Shown: piece by piece, positions 45,047-54,269 of the stretch | Numbering within the stretch: position 1 is the first letter of the stretch | How the letters are laid out: each line of letters starts with the position of its first letter | Source of the DNA: Streptomyces lucensis JCM 4490 | GTDB lineage: Bacteria > Actinomycetota > Actinomycetes > Streptomycetales > Streptomycetaceae | Direction of reading: 5' to 3' | DNA length: 64,000 bases | Assembly: GCF_014650035.1 (NCBI RefSeq) | Contig: NZ_BMUE01000003.1 | Coordinates: 496,001-560,000 of the forward strand | Notes under the pieces: model-generated | Databases searched by the model: none | What the model was told of the DNA's origin: nothing | What the model saw: only the letters and a program-made list of their open reading frames with translations | Program-made: the position numbers and the translations under genes

Positions 45047-47059
45047 GTGAGCGAGAACGGCCCCGCCGGAAGAGTCCAGCCGGCGCGACCCGGTGATCCC
45101 TCCCGCATAGGCCCGTACCGGATCATCGGGCGCCTCGGCGCCGGGGGCATGGGCACGGTCCATGCCGGGGTCGCCGCCGGCGGGATGCGCGTGGCGGTGA
45201 AGGTGATTCACCCCGAGCAGGCGCAGGAGCCCGAGTTCCGGGCGCGGTTCAGGCGCGAGGTCGAGTTGTCGTCCCGTGTCGCCGGGCCGCACCTCGTCCC
45301 GCTGCTCGCCGCCGATCCGGACGCGGAGACCCCCTGGCTGGCCACCGCCTACGTTCCCGGGCCGACGCTGAACCAGCACGTCACGGCTCGCGGGCCGCTT
45401 CCGGAGGGCAGCCTGTACGCCTTCGCGGCCGCCACGGCCCAGGCGCTGGCCGCCATTCACGCCGCGGGGGTGGTGCACCGCGACGTGAAACCGCAGAACG
45501 TGCTCCTCACCCCCGCCGGGCCCCGGGTGCTGGACTTCGGCATCGCGCACGCCGCCGACGGCACCAGCGTCACCCGCACCGGGGTGATGACCGGCACCCC
45601 CGGCTGGATCAGCCCCGAGCAGTACCGTGAGGGCGCGGCGGGCCCGGCGGGCGACATGTTCGCGTGGGGTGCGCTGGTGGCCTACGCCGGTACCGGCCGG
45701 CTGCCGTTCGGGGCCGGCGCCCCCGACGTGGTCGCCTTCCGCGTGATGTCCGGTGAGGCGGATCTGGACGGCGTCCCCGCACCGTTGCGCGGCGTCGTCG
45801 ACAGGGCCCTGGCCCAGGAGCCCGGCGACCGGCCGTCGGCGGCCCAGGCCGCCCAGGAGTGCGCGGTCCTGCTGGCCTCCCAGGTCACCCAGGTGGCCGG
45901 CGCCGGGCCGGCGACGGCCGTGGACATGGTCGCGGCCGCCTGGGACGTGCCCGCCGGGACCGATCCGTCGTGGCAGATCCCCGCGGACCGGAGCCGTTCG
46001 AAGAAGCGGCTGATCGGCTCGGTCGTCCTCGCGGCGGGCGTCATCGGGGGGCTCGCGGGCGGAGTGGTGGCGCTGCTGCCCGGTGGCGCCGCGAAGGACA
46101 CGCACGCGGCGTCTTCCACGGCGTCCGCTGCGCCCTCCTCCCCGGCCGGCCCCGGGCGGCCGTCCGCACGCACCGCGAAGGGTGACACGGCGTCACGGCA
46201 GCGGAACGCCGACGACGGTTCGGCGGCGACCGCGGCGAGCTGGGGCCAGGCGCGCGTCGCCCAGGGGGCCGGCGAGCACGACGTGGCCCGCGCGGTCCTG
46301 CACGACGAGGGCGTGGTCGCACGGGAGATGAGCGACGGCGTCGACTTCACCCCGGAAGCCGTGCGGTTCCACCCCTCACGCCGTGAGGTCTACCTCTCGT
46401 ACAGGCTCAGCGCCGACGAGCAGGGCACGATGTACGCGGAGACGGAGATCGCGAAGAACATGTGCCTGACGGTGCGGGACGTCGTCCTGCGCCTGCACCC
46501 GGACCTGACGTACCGCAAGTACGTGCTGGTGAAGACGGCGAGCGGTCACGATCCCGAGGTGACGTGGGAGGACGACTTCCGCACCGACTCCCAGTGCCGG
46601 TCGGCCGCCGACGACGGCACCGGGCAGGACACGGACGGCGCCACGCAGGAGTGGGAGCCGGACGACGACGGCCTCTCGCAGGCGATGGTCCCCAGCACCG
46701 ACAGTGCCGAGATCCGGGTCGCGGACGGCGCCGCCACGAAGATCATCGCGAGCACCAACGGGATGCGCCAGAAGCTCGGCACCGACCGTGTACTGGGCAA
46801 CCAGCAGATCGCGGTGGGCTTCGACCCGGCCGATTCGGCCATGTACGTCTGGTCGGACTACGTGGGGTGGACTCAGGAGCAGGCCGAGGACTGGGCGGCG
46901 ATGGCGGCCGGGAAGGCGTGCCGTGCGCTGCTGCGCGAGCGGGCGAGCGCGGGCGGCTCCTGGCCCTACTACCGCTACGCGGTGGCGAATCTCGGCGGCT
47001 CCGGATACCTGATGATGCGGTCCGGCACCGCGACGACCGTGTCCGACTGCCCGTCCTGA
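45047..47059 (+). CDS. Membrane Ser/Thr protein kinase (PknB-type)
   Basis: This is a 670-residue receptor-like Hanks kinase. The cytoplasmic kinase domain (about 15-275) has the Gly loop RLGAGGMGTVHAG, VAVKVI Lys, HRDVKPQN and DFGIAHA, with an activation loop Thr-rich stretch TSVTRTGVMTGTPG; all catalytic residues are intact. One transmembrane helix (LIGSVVLAAGVIGGLAGG) follows near residue 325. An extracellular domain of ~300 residues has no PASTA repeats and is unrecognised. The start is GTG 45047, six bases after AAGGAA; an in-frame GTG at 45041 is less well placed. The ligand is unknown. Confidence 0.9.
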   Translation: MSENGPAGRVQPARPGDPSRIGPYRIIGRLGAGGMGTVHAGVAAGGMRVAVKVIHPEQAQEPEFRARFRREVELSSRVAGPHLVPLLAADPDAETPWLATAYVPGPTLNQHVTARGPLPEGSLYAFAAATAQALAAIHAAGVVHRDVKPQNVLLTPAGPRVLDFGIAHAADGTSVTRTGVMTGTPGWISPEQYREGAAGPAGDMFAWGALVAYAGTGRLPFGAGAPDVVAFRVMSGEADLDGVPAPLRGVVDRALAQEPGDRPSAAQAAQECAVLLASQVTQVAGAGPATAVDMVAAAWDVPAGTDPSWQIPADRSRSKKRLIGSVVLAAGVIGGLAGGVVALLPGGAAKDTHAASSTASAAPSSPAGPGRPSARTAKGDTASRQRNADDGSAATAASWGQARVAQGAGEHDVARAVLHDEGVVAREMSDGVDFTPEAVRFHPSRREVYLSYRLSADEQGTMYAETEIAKNMCLTVRDVVLRLHPDLTYRKYVLVKTASGHDPEVTWEDDFRTDSQCRSAADDGTGQDTDGATQEWEPDDDGLSQAMVPSTDSAEIRVADGAATKIIASTNGMRQKLGTDRVLGNQQIAVGFDPADSAMYVWSDYVGWTQEQAEDWAAMAAGKACRALLRERASAGGSWPYYRYAVANLGGSGYLMMRSGTATTVSDCPS

Positions 47060-47129
47060 GTGACGGCTCCCGGCCGAGGTTGACCCTCGACCATGTCGAG
47101 GGCCCAGAGTTCCGGGTGTGGAGAGCGAG

Positions 47130-48212
47130 ATGCGCAGCATCGGGGAGATGGCCCGGGACAGCGGACTGAGCGTGAGTGCGCTCCGGTTCTACGACCGCGC
47201 CGGTGTACTGGTTCCCGCCTGGGTGGACCCGGTCAGCGGCTACCGCTGGTACGGGCCCGAGCAGTCGGAGGAGGCCGTCGTACTGGCCCGGCTGCGCCGG
47301 GCGGGTATGCCCCTGGCCGACATCCGGCTCGTCCTGGCCGGCTGGAACGGCTCGGACAGCGCCCTCGTGCGGAGTCTGCTGCGGGCACATGTGCGCCGTC
47401 TCGAACGCGGGCTGTCCGACGCTCGCGGTGAGTTCTCCACACTCCGAGCCCTACTCGACCACAGGGAGAACCCCATGGCTCCGCTGCACACCGCCACCGC
47501 CCGGCTGTCCTCCTCCGCACCGGAACTGGCCGCCGCGCTGGACGCGGTCCGTTTCGCCGCCGCCACCGACGCCGAGCTGCCCACGCTCGGCGGGATGCTG
47601 TTCGACATCGAGGGTGAGGGACTTCATCTCGTGGCCACCGACCGCTACCGGATGGCGGTCGCGCAGGCACGCACGACGGGGCATGGCGGGCCCCGGACGC
47701 AGGTCGTCGTGCCCCTTCCGCTCGCCGACGCGATGCGGGCGCTGCTGGCCGGCGAGGAACCGGTCCGGCTCACGGTGGACGGTGACCGTGTGACGCTGGA
47801 GTCCGGGGACCGCCAGGCGGCCGGCCAGAGCCTCGGCCACGAGTTCCCCGACTACCGCCGCCTCGTCGACATCCCGGAAGGCCGCCGCGCCCACGTCGAC
47901 ACGGCGGCCTTCCGGCAGGCGCTGGAGACCGGCCCGGTCCGCGCCGGCGAGACCCGCGAGCGGGACGGCAAGCCCTGTCACCTCAGCGTGCTCCGGGTCG
48001 CGGAGAACGGATCCGTGGTCGTGTGCGAGGACGGCGACGACGCCCCGGACAGTGTCGCCGTCAACCGCGACTTCCTGCTGCACGCGCTCGCCGCCGGAGC
48101 CCGCGACGAACTGGTCCTGGAGCTGGGCGCTCCCACCGCACCTCTCGCCGTCCGCCGGCTCGACGACGAGCACACGTTCTCGCTCCTGATGCCGGTCCGC
48201 CTGGATCACTAG
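47130..48212 (+). CDS. MerR-type regulator fused to DnaN-like sliding-clamp domains
   Basis: This protein of about 360 residues has an unusual architecture. Residues 1-110 form a MerR DNA-binding domain and dimerisation helix (SIGEMARDSGLSVSALRFYDRAGVL, here two joined helices, and the wing SGYRWYG). Residues about 115-360 resemble domains 2 and 3 of the DNA polymerase III beta clamp: LPTLGGMLFDIEG, LVATDRYRMAV, FPDYRRLVDIP and the clamp-like C-terminus FSLLMPVRL. Clamp domain 1 is missing. ATG 47130 follows GGAGAG by four bases; GTG 47118 is the longer option. MerR-clamp fusions are known to me from streptomycete annotations, but a function has not been established as far as I recall. Confidence 0.85.
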   Translation: MRSIGEMARDSGLSVSALRFYDRAGVLVPAWVDPVSGYRWYGPEQSEEAVVLARLRRAGMPLADIRLVLAGWNGSDSALVRSLLRAHVRRLERGLSDARGEFSTLRALLDHRENPMAPLHTATARLSSSAPELAAALDAVRFAAATDAELPTLGGMLFDIEGEGLHLVATDRYRMAVAQARTTGHGGPRTQVVVPLPLADAMRALLAGEEPVRLTVDGDRVTLESGDRQAAGQSLGHEFPDYRRLVDIPEGRRAHVDTAAFRQALETGPVRAGETRERDGKPCHLSVLRVAENGSVVVCEDGDDAPDSVAVNRDFLLHALAAGARDELVLELGAPTAPLAVRRLDDEHTFSLLMPVRLDH

Positions 48213-48217
48213 CCTCC

Positions 48218-48259
48218 GCACGGGCCGGGGCCCGTACGGCCCTTGTACGGGTCCCGTGC
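48218..48259 (+). terminator. Nested hairpin after the MerR-clamp gene
   Basis: CCCGTAC (48231-48237) pairs with GTACGGG (48245-48251), and outer arms GCACGGG (48218-48224) and CCCGTGC (48253-48259) extend it. It begins 5 bp after the stop. Confidence 0.65.
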
Positions 48260-48347
48260 CGTGTCCCGGTTTCGCCGGGCCGCGTTGGACATGTCCCCAG
48301 TGGGCGGTGTCGGCGGGGTCTGCTTCGGGACGGAAGGGCGTGGGAGC

Positions 48348-49208
48348 GTGACGGCGGTCGGGGACGCGCGGATCAGGCGGGCGGTGAGGGCGAGGGAGGA
48401 GGGGTCCGACCTGCCGGGTGTGTGGTCGGCGTACGGAGGGCTTCTGCAACACCTGCGGATTCGGGCCGGATTGAGTCAGCAGCAGCTCGGGGACGCGATC
48501 GGGTACTCACTGGAGCTGGTCGCCTCGGTCGAGCGGGGGCGGCGGCCGGCGAAGGCGGCGTTCACCGCCGCGGCGGACCGGGTGCTGGAGGCGGGTGGTG
48601 TGCTGAGGGTGCTCCAGGACGAGGTGGACCGGGCGAAGCTGCCGCGGTTCTTCAGGAACGTAGCGCTCCTGGAGGCCGAGGCGCTGAGCAGGTTCTCGTA
48701 CGATCCGCTGCTCGTTCCCGGGCTGTTGCAGACCGAGACTTACGCGCACGCTCTCCTCGGAGCGCACTTCCCGCCCCTGGACGAGGAGATCGTCGAGCAA
48801 CGGGTGGCAGCGCGACTCGCGCGTCAGGCCCTGCTGACCCGCAAGAAACCGCCCGTGGTCTTCGTGTTCATCGTGGAGGAAGGCGCGCTCCGGCGCTTCG
48901 TGGGCAGTGACGCGGTCATGCACCAGCAGTTGGAGCACCTGGTGACCTGTGCGCGGATGCGCAACGTCGAACTGCAGGTGATGCCGGCCGTGCGAAGTGT
49001 CCACAGTGGACTCAACGGGCCGATGGTGCTGCTGGAATCGATGGACCGCAGGCGGCACGTCTACGTCGATGCGCAGGGCGTGGTGTCCGTCAGGTCCGAT
49101 GAGGACGAGGTCAGCGAATTCTGGCTGCGGTATGGGATGCTGCGCACGCAGGCCCTCAGCACGGAGGAGTCCTCTCGTCTCATCGAGCGCATGGCAGGGG
49201 AGCTATGA
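48348..49208 (+). CDS. XRE/Scr1-family regulator with DUF5753 domain
   Basis: This is a regulator of about 286 residues of the abundant streptomycete family that pairs with DUF397 proteins. The N-terminal HTH spans LQHLRIRAGLSQQQLGDAIG and SLELVASVERG. The remainder is the DUF5753 domain with FSYDPLLVPGLLQTETYA and the conserved RQALLTRKKPP segment. GTG 48348 has GGGAG upstream and gives a start just before the HTH; the frame stays open to 48243. Its stop overlaps the DUF397 gene by 4 bp. Relatives such as WhiJ influence development and secondary metabolism. Confidence 0.88.
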   Translation: MTAVGDARIRRAVRAREEGSDLPGVWSAYGGLLQHLRIRAGLSQQQLGDAIGYSLELVASVERGRRPAKAAFTAAADRVLEAGGVLRVLQDEVDRAKLPRFFRNVALLEAEALSRFSYDPLLVPGLLQTETYAHALLGAHFPPLDEEIVEQRVAARLARQALLTRKKPPVVFVFIVEEGALRRFVGSDAVMHQQLEHLVTCARMRNVELQVMPAVRSVHSGLNGPMVLLESMDRRRHVYVDAQGVVSVRSDEDEVSEFWLRYGMLRTQALSTEESSRLIERMAGEL

Positions 49209-49411
49209 GCACCGACCGGCACACCCATCAGGCCGCCGAACTGCTTTGGTCCAAGAGCAGTTACAGCGGGACGAACGGCGGTGACTGCGTGGAGGTGGCC
49301 GCCGGTGTGGGCGTCGTGTATGTGCGGGACTCGAAGGCCGCGGGAGGCGGTCCCGTGCTGCGGGTCCGCCGCAGCGAGTGGGCGGCGTTCGTGGCGCTCG
49401 CGGCGGAGTGA
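49205..49411 (+). CDS. DUF397 protein, partner of the XRE regulator
   Basis: This 68-residue protein has the family signature: LLWSKSSYSG, GGDCVEVA, VYVRDSK and the final EWAAFVALA. DUF397 proteins are encoded next to XRE/DUF5753 regulators and are thought to bind or modulate them. Start ATG 49205 overlaps the regulator stop, so the two are co-translated. Confidence 0.92.
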   Translation: MSTDRHTHQAAELLWSKSSYSGTNGGDCVEVAAGVGVVYVRDSKAAGGGPVLRVRRSEWAAFVALAAE

Positions 49412-49436
49412 ACCCGGCAGGCTTCTGAGCGGAACG

Positions 49437-49478
49437 ACGGGCTCGCCCGCGTCACCCGAGTGACGCGCGCGAGCCCGT
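49437..49478 (+). terminator. Long hairpin terminator after DUF397
   Basis: CGGGCTCGCCCGCGTCA (49438-49454) pairs with TGACGCGCGCGAGCCCG (49461-49477) with one mismatch and a 6-base loop. It lies 26 bp after the stop. Confidence 0.8.
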
Positions 49479-49691
49479 TGTCATGCCGCCGGCTCGGTCG
49501 GGAGCTGAGCCTGGCGTACGGCGGATGCCGGACGACCGTCCAGCCCCTCGGTCGTATTCGTCCCGCGCGATCGCTACGGGCGCCCCGTGAGTTGCTTCTC
49601 GTCGCTGTCGGGGCGGTGGTGCGAGCCCCTACAGTGGTGCGCTCCCGCGCAGAAGCCGGGAAACGAGGCGCATTTCAGGGAAAGAGCCAAC

Positions 49692-50153
49692 ATGGCACCA
49701 ACACCTACGCGCCGGTTATGGCCCTGGGTCGTGGGATCCGTCTGCGGAGTCGCGATCGTGGCCCTGATCGTCGTGGCGATCGTGGTGGATCTGGGCACGG
49801 CCGGTGCCGTCGCCAGTGTGATCAGCGGAGTCGTCGCGCTGGCCGGTCTGACCCTGTCCGTGTTCACCCTGGTGAGGACGGGCAACCGCACGGACGGCAC
49901 GGTCAGCGCGAACGGCGAACGGTCGGTCGCCGTCGGCGGCGACGCCGGGCGGGTGATCACCGGTGACCACACCACGGTCCTGCCCACGCCGGCACCCGTA
50001 CCTGCACCGGCTTCCCCCGCCACTCCCCCGGCGGCACCTTCCCCGGCCGCGCCGCCGGCGCCCCGGCCGGACGTGTCGGCGTCGGGAAACCGCGCGGCGG
50101 CGGTGGGAGGCGACGCCAAGGAGATCATCACGGGGGACGGTACGCACCTTTGA
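49692..50153 (+). CDS. Two-TM protein with two copies of a Gly-rich GGDA/TGD module
   Basis: This 153-residue protein has two hydrophobic helices (about 10-33 and 36-61), then two copies of a short module at 75-96 and 131-153, separated by a Pro/Ala linker. The copies read ERSVAVGGDAGRVITGD and NRAAAVGGDAKEIITGD. A third copy occurs in the N-terminus of the NACHT protein encoded next (GDRAVAVAGNAGIILSGD). I recall similar motifs in other actinobacterial NACHT, TIR and caspase-like conflict proteins, where they may form a small beta-structure for assembly. ATG 49692 has AGGGAAAG upstream. The stop overlaps the next start (TTGA). Confidence 0.75.
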   Translation: MAPTPTRRLWPWVVGSVCGVAIVALIVVAIVVDLGTAGAVASVISGVVALAGLTLSVFTLVRTGNRTDGTVSANGERSVAVGGDAGRVITGDHTTVLPTPAPVPAPASPATPPAAPSPAAPPAPRPDVSASGNRAAAVGGDAKEIITGDGTHL

Positions 50154-53100
50154 TACGTCGCTTGACCGGTCTGATCCGCCGCCGCTCCCCGCGTGCGGAC
50201 GCCGCGACGGCCCCGGAGGCAGCCGTCTCCGGGCCGTCGGCCGCCGCCGCGCCGGAGCCGCGCGTCCCCGCACCGGCCGCTCCCGTCCCCCCGGCGGTTC
50301 CCCTCGTCCCCATCACCCCCGCCGCGCCCGCCGACCCCGTCCGCCCGGGCATCCCCGCCGTCGGGACCCAGGCCCGGGGCGACCGGGCCGTCGCGGTCGC
50401 CGGGAACGCCGGCATCATCCTCAGCGGTGACGGAAACGTCCTGCACATGGCCCCCGGCACGACGCCCGGGCCGTCCCCGGAAGCGATCGACGCCGCGACC
50501 CGCAAGTACGCGCGGAGCATGCGCGAAACCTACGGACGCCTCGACCTGGCGGTGATCACCCCGCTCGACGACCGGCACCCGCATCCGGTCGTCCGCCTGC
50601 AGGACGTGTTCGTCCCTCCCCTGGTGAGGGCCGAGTCCCGGCCGGTGGATCCGCCCGGCGCGGTGGTCCGGCGGCTGCTGGAGCAGGACGACCTGCCGGC
50701 GGACCGGCTCACCTGGCCGGAGGACACACTCGCCTCCGTCCGCGCGCGCGGCGCCCACCTCGGGCGCGCCCGCCAGTCCGTGCTCTCCCTGCTGGCCGCA
50801 CCGGGCAACCGCTGCGTCGTCCTGCTCGGCAATCCCGGGTCGGGCAAGTCCACCGTCGCGCGTTTCGTGGCGCTGTCCCTCCTCGCCGACGCCGAGCCGC
50901 CCGGAGCTTCTCGCGGTGGGCGGCACTCCGCCCTCGACGCGCTCGCCGGAACCCTTCCCGTCATCATCGAGCTGCGCCGCTTCGCCGAACCACGCTGGCA
51001 GAAGGCGGGCTTCGAGGACCTGCTGCGCCATCTGCACGCCGAGGAGGGACTGTCCGTCCCGTACGAGGTCCTGCGTCTGCGGCTCGACCAGGGCCGGGCC
51101 CTGGTGGTCTTCGACGGCCTGGACGAGATCTTCGCTCCGCGGCTGCGCCGTCAACTGGAGCGCAGGATCGCCGAGTTCGCCAGGGCCAATCCGCTGGCGC
51201 GGGTCGTCGTCACGTCCCGGACGATCGGGTACGAGGACGCCGTACTGGACGAGGCCGGGTTCGGCCACCACGTGCTCCAGGATCTCGACCAGCCGCAGAT
51301 CGAGACGTTCGTCCGCCGCTGGTACGCGATCGCCTGCCCGCACAGTCCGGGCCAGGCCGACCGGCTGAGTGGCAGGCTGGTCGGCGCGCTGCAAGGGTCC
51401 CGGCAGATCAGGGAGCTGGCCGGCAATCCGCTGCTGCTGACCGTCCTCGCCGTCATCGGCCGGCGGCGTTCGCTGCCCCGGCACCGCCGGGGCGTCTACG
51501 AACACGCCGTGAGCGTGCTGGTCGCGCACTGGGACCTCGACGTCAAGCTGCTGGACGAGATGCTGCCGGCCGCCGTGGCGGACGTACTGGGGCCCGAAGA
51601 GCGCATGGAACTGCTGGAGTTCCTGGCCCGCCGCATGCAGGAGGGCAGATTCGGCATCGGCGGCAACCAGATCCACGGGAGCGAGCTCAAGGCCGTGTTC
51701 CGGGAGTTCCTCGAGCAGTACGCGCTGCCCGAGCCGGACGTGCGGGCCGGTGCCCGCGCGCTCCTCGCCCATCTGTGGCGGCGCAACTTCGTCCTGGCCC
51801 GGTACGGCGGCGACGTGTACGGATTCGTCCACCGGGCCTTCCTGGAGTACCTGGCCGCCCGGGACATCGCCGCCCGCTACCGGGACCGGCGGACCTGGAC
51901 CGACGTGCGGGACCTGCTGGACGACGTCGTCACCGGGCACGCCGCGGACCCCTCCTGGCGCGAGGTGCTGCTCCTGCTCGCCGGCCAGCTCAACGCCCGC
52001 GAGGCCGCGGCCATGGTCGAGCACCTGCTCGCCCTGTACCGCCGCAGTGCCGATCCCCGCATCCTCGTCCTGGCGGCACGCTGCCTCGCCGAGTTCGGCC
52101 GGCCGCAGCCGCTCGCCGCGCAGAGCAGGATGGTCGTCGACGAACTCACCACCGCCCTCTCCGTCGGCCCCGGTGACGGTCTCAAGGAGCTGGGACAGGT
52201 CCTCGCCGGTCTGCCCGCGTCATGGGAGGGGCGAGCCCGTTACCTGCGCTGGTTCCATCTGAGCGGCCAGTTCGTGCCCGAGTACCGCTTCTACGAGGAC
52301 GGCGGGCTGGTCATCTCGGAGGAGTCCGCCGCCGCGCACCTGGCCTGCCACCTGTACGAGGAGCCGGCCCGGCTGCGGACACTGGCCCGCTTCCACGAGG
52401 GCGGTGGCATCCGGGCCGCCGCCCTGCGGGTGCTGGCCGAACGCCACCCCCGGGACGGACGCGGCCTGGAGCTGGTGCTCGACCGCGCCGTCACCGATCG
52501 CGACGACCGTGTGCGCCGTACCGCGCTGCAGGTGCTGGGCGAGTACTGGTGGCGCGAGGAACCGGTGCGGGAGCTGTTGCTGCGACGGCTCGCCGAAGAG
52601 TCCAGCGACTACGCCCGCGGCGCCGCGCTGACCGCGCTGGCGCAGCGGTGGGCGGACGACGAGGGGACGCCCGAAGTGCTCCTCGCGCAGGCAGGGAGCA
52701 CGCGGTCCGCCCATGTGGCGCACATCGCCTTCGGCCTTCTCGGGCAGCGCTGGGCCGACCGTCCGCCGGTACGCGCGCTCGCGTACCGCGCGCTCGGCTC
52801 CCCTTCCGGTGCCGTACGGGCCGCCGCGCTGCGGATGGTCGCCGAGCACTACGAGCCGCGCGAGCGCGTACCGGCCGTGCTGCGCGGGCGCGCGGTGTCC
52901 GATCCGGACGCGCTGGTCCGTGCCACCGCGCTGACGCTGCTGGCCGAACAGTGGCCGGAGGACACCCTGGAGCCCGGCCTGCTGCGGGAGCGCGCCGTGG
53001 AGGACCCCGAGCCCTCGGTGCGCCAGGCCGCGCTGCGCGCGCTGGCCGACCGGTGCGCCGCCGACCCGGATGTGTGGACGTTCCTGCTGGACAGGGCGGA

Positions 53101-53905
53101 CGACGAACCGCGCGGCGGGACGCGCGCGTTCCTGCTGCGGCTGCTCGGCGAGCGCCGGCCCGACGACGAGCGGGTGGCGGCCGTGCTGCTGGATCACGCG
53201 GCTCGCGACCGCAACGGCGCGACCCGTCTGGAGGCGCTGGGGATCGTCGCCGGATGGCGGCTCACCGACGTGCGGGCCGCGGACCTGCTGCTGGTGCGCG
53301 CCGTCGGGGAACGGGACCGGGTGCTGCGCGCCGCCGCGGTACGGCTGCTGGCCGGCCAGTGGCCCGAGGGCGACACCCGGGCCCGGCGGCTGCTGCTGGA
53401 GCGTGCGGTGGACGACCCGGAGAGCCTTCCCCGGGTGGTCGCCCTGCAGGTGCTCGGCACCCAGTGGCCCGACGATCCGGAGGTGCGCCGCCTGTTGATC
53501 GGGCGCGCCGTCGGCGACCCCGTCGCCCGGCCGCGCGCCACCGCGCTGGACCTCCTCGGTGAGCGGTACCCGCGGGACGAGGAGGTGCGGGCGCTGTTCG
53601 CCGACCGGGAGGCGAACGACCCCGAGTGGTCCCCGTGCGAAGCGGCCTTCCGGCACTGGCTGCTGGGCCAGGAGGAGGCGGAGCCCGTGGTCCGCGACCG
53701 GGCGCGCCACCATCGTGATCCCGCTCTGCGGGAACTGGCGCTGCGCATGCTGGTCTGGCAGTGGCCGCATCTGCCGACGACGGCGGAGACGGTGGAGGAG
53801 GCGTTGCGGCACGGGCCGCCGGGCCCGGCCTGGTGGTCGGCCCCGGAACACCTCGCCGTACTCACCGCCCTGCGGGAGCAGCCGGGCGCCGGGAACGGGG
53901 CCTGA
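50150..53905 (+). CDS. NACHT-type STAND ATPase with C-terminal HEAT-like repeats
   Basis: This 1251-residue protein has several parts: a basic N-terminus, a Pro/Ala-rich linker, the GDRAVAV...LSGDGNVL module (77-98), a short helical region and a NACHT ATPase. Walker A is GNPGSGKST (227-235) and Walker B is FDGLDE (321-326), with the small acidic pair after the Asp typical of NACHT. From about residue 640 to the end there are many ~31-residue helical repeats (RAAALRVLAERHP, RTALQVLGEYW, RATALTLLAEQWP), HEAT-like and likely the sensor. Such STAND proteins oligomerise on sensing a trigger and drive an effector. No effector domain is fused, so the two-TM protein upstream could be the effector. 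The start is TTG 50150. Confidence 0.88.
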   Translation: MIRRLTGLIRRRSPRADAATAPEAAVSGPSAAAAPEPRVPAPAAPVPPAVPLVPITPAAPADPVRPGIPAVGTQARGDRAVAVAGNAGIILSGDGNVLHMAPGTTPGPSPEAIDAATRKYARSMRETYGRLDLAVITPLDDRHPHPVVRLQDVFVPPLVRAESRPVDPPGAVVRRLLEQDDLPADRLTWPEDTLASVRARGAHLGRARQSVLSLLAAPGNRCVVLLGNPGSGKSTVARFVALSLLADAEPPGASRGGRHSALDALAGTLPVIIELRRFAEPRWQKAGFEDLLRHLHAEEGLSVPYEVLRLRLDQGRALVVFDGLDEIFAPRLRRQLERRIAEFARANPLARVVVTSRTIGYEDAVLDEAGFGHHVLQDLDQPQIETFVRRWYAIACPHSPGQADRLSGRLVGALQGSRQIRELAGNPLLLTVLAVIGRRRSLPRHRRGVYEHAVSVLVAHWDLDVKLLDEMLPAAVADVLGPEERMELLEFLARRMQEGRFGIGGNQIHGSELKAVFREFLEQYALPEPDVRAGARALLAHLWRRNFVLARYGGDVYGFVHRAFLEYLAARDIAARYRDRRTWTDVRDLLDDVVTGHAADPSWREVLLLLAGQLNAREAAAMVEHLLALYRRSADPRILVLAARCLAEFGRPQPLAAQSRMVVDELTTALSVGPGDGLKELGQVLAGLPASWEGRARYLRWFHLSGQFVPEYRFYEDGGLVISEESAAAHLACHLYEEPARLRTLARFHEGGGIRAAALRVLAERHPRDGRGLELVLDRAVTDRDDRVRRTALQVLGEYWWREEPVRELLLRRLAEESSDYARGAALTALAQRWADDEGTPEVLLAQAGSTRSAHVAHIAFGLLGQRWADRPPVRALAYRALGSPSGAVRAAALRMVAEHYEPRERVPAVLRGRAVSDPDALVRATALTLLAEQWPEDTLEPGLLRERAVEDPEPSVRQAALRALADRCAADPDVWTFLLDRADDEPRGGTRAFLLRLLGERRPDDERVAAVLLDHAARDRNGATRLEALGIVAGWRLTDVRAADLLLVRAVGERDRVLRAAAVRLLAGQWPEGDTRARRLLLERAVDDPESLPRVVALQVLGTQWPDDPEVRRLLIGRAVGDPVARPRATALDLLGERYPRDEEVRALFADREANDPEWSPCEAAFRHWLLGQEEAEPVVRDRARHHRDPALRELALRMLVWQWPHLPTTAETVEEALRHGPPGPAWWSAPEHLAVLTALREQPGAGNGA

Positions 53906-54269
53906 GCCGGACAGCGGACTAGCTGTACGGGTTTCACCGATTTCACCGAAAGACCGTTCCGGAACGGTTGTTTTCGGCAAAATGGCGGGGGAAAGGCCGA
54001 GGGGGGGACACGGCGGCGGAGGGTCGCCGAAGAGTACGAGGCTTCGTACTGGCCGCCGCACCGACGGCGGTGCTGGAATTGCCGTCACGGGATCAGGGGC
54101 CGTGGCACCGGAGTTCACGCAGGGCACGTCGGCTGTGCGTGTTTCGCCGTCGACCGTGACGGCTCGGCTCTGGTCTCTTCGTTTCTCATCTGCGGCGGCT
54201 GTTCACGCCGTCATGCCGGCGGGTGCTTTCACGCGCCCTTCGGTGAAAGATCATGCGTGGGGGTTGATC
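53906..54269. promoter_or_regulatory. 364-bp region with palindrome and tandem 9-bp repeat
   Basis: No gene is supported. TTTCACCGA is repeated in tandem (53932-53940, 53941-53949) and is followed by a perfect 16-bp palindrome, ACCGTTCC/GGAACGGT (53953-53968), then an A/T-rich patch. A looser inverted pair TTTCAC (54227-54232) and GTGAAA (54243-54248) lies just before the vWA gene. This is probably the regulated promoter of the vWA-kinase-phosphatase operon. Confidence 0.5.

Noticed and set aside
53968..54159. 63-codon ORF between the NACHT and vWA genes
   Set aside because: Basic low-complexity product lacking a ribosome site; overlaps the likely operator region.
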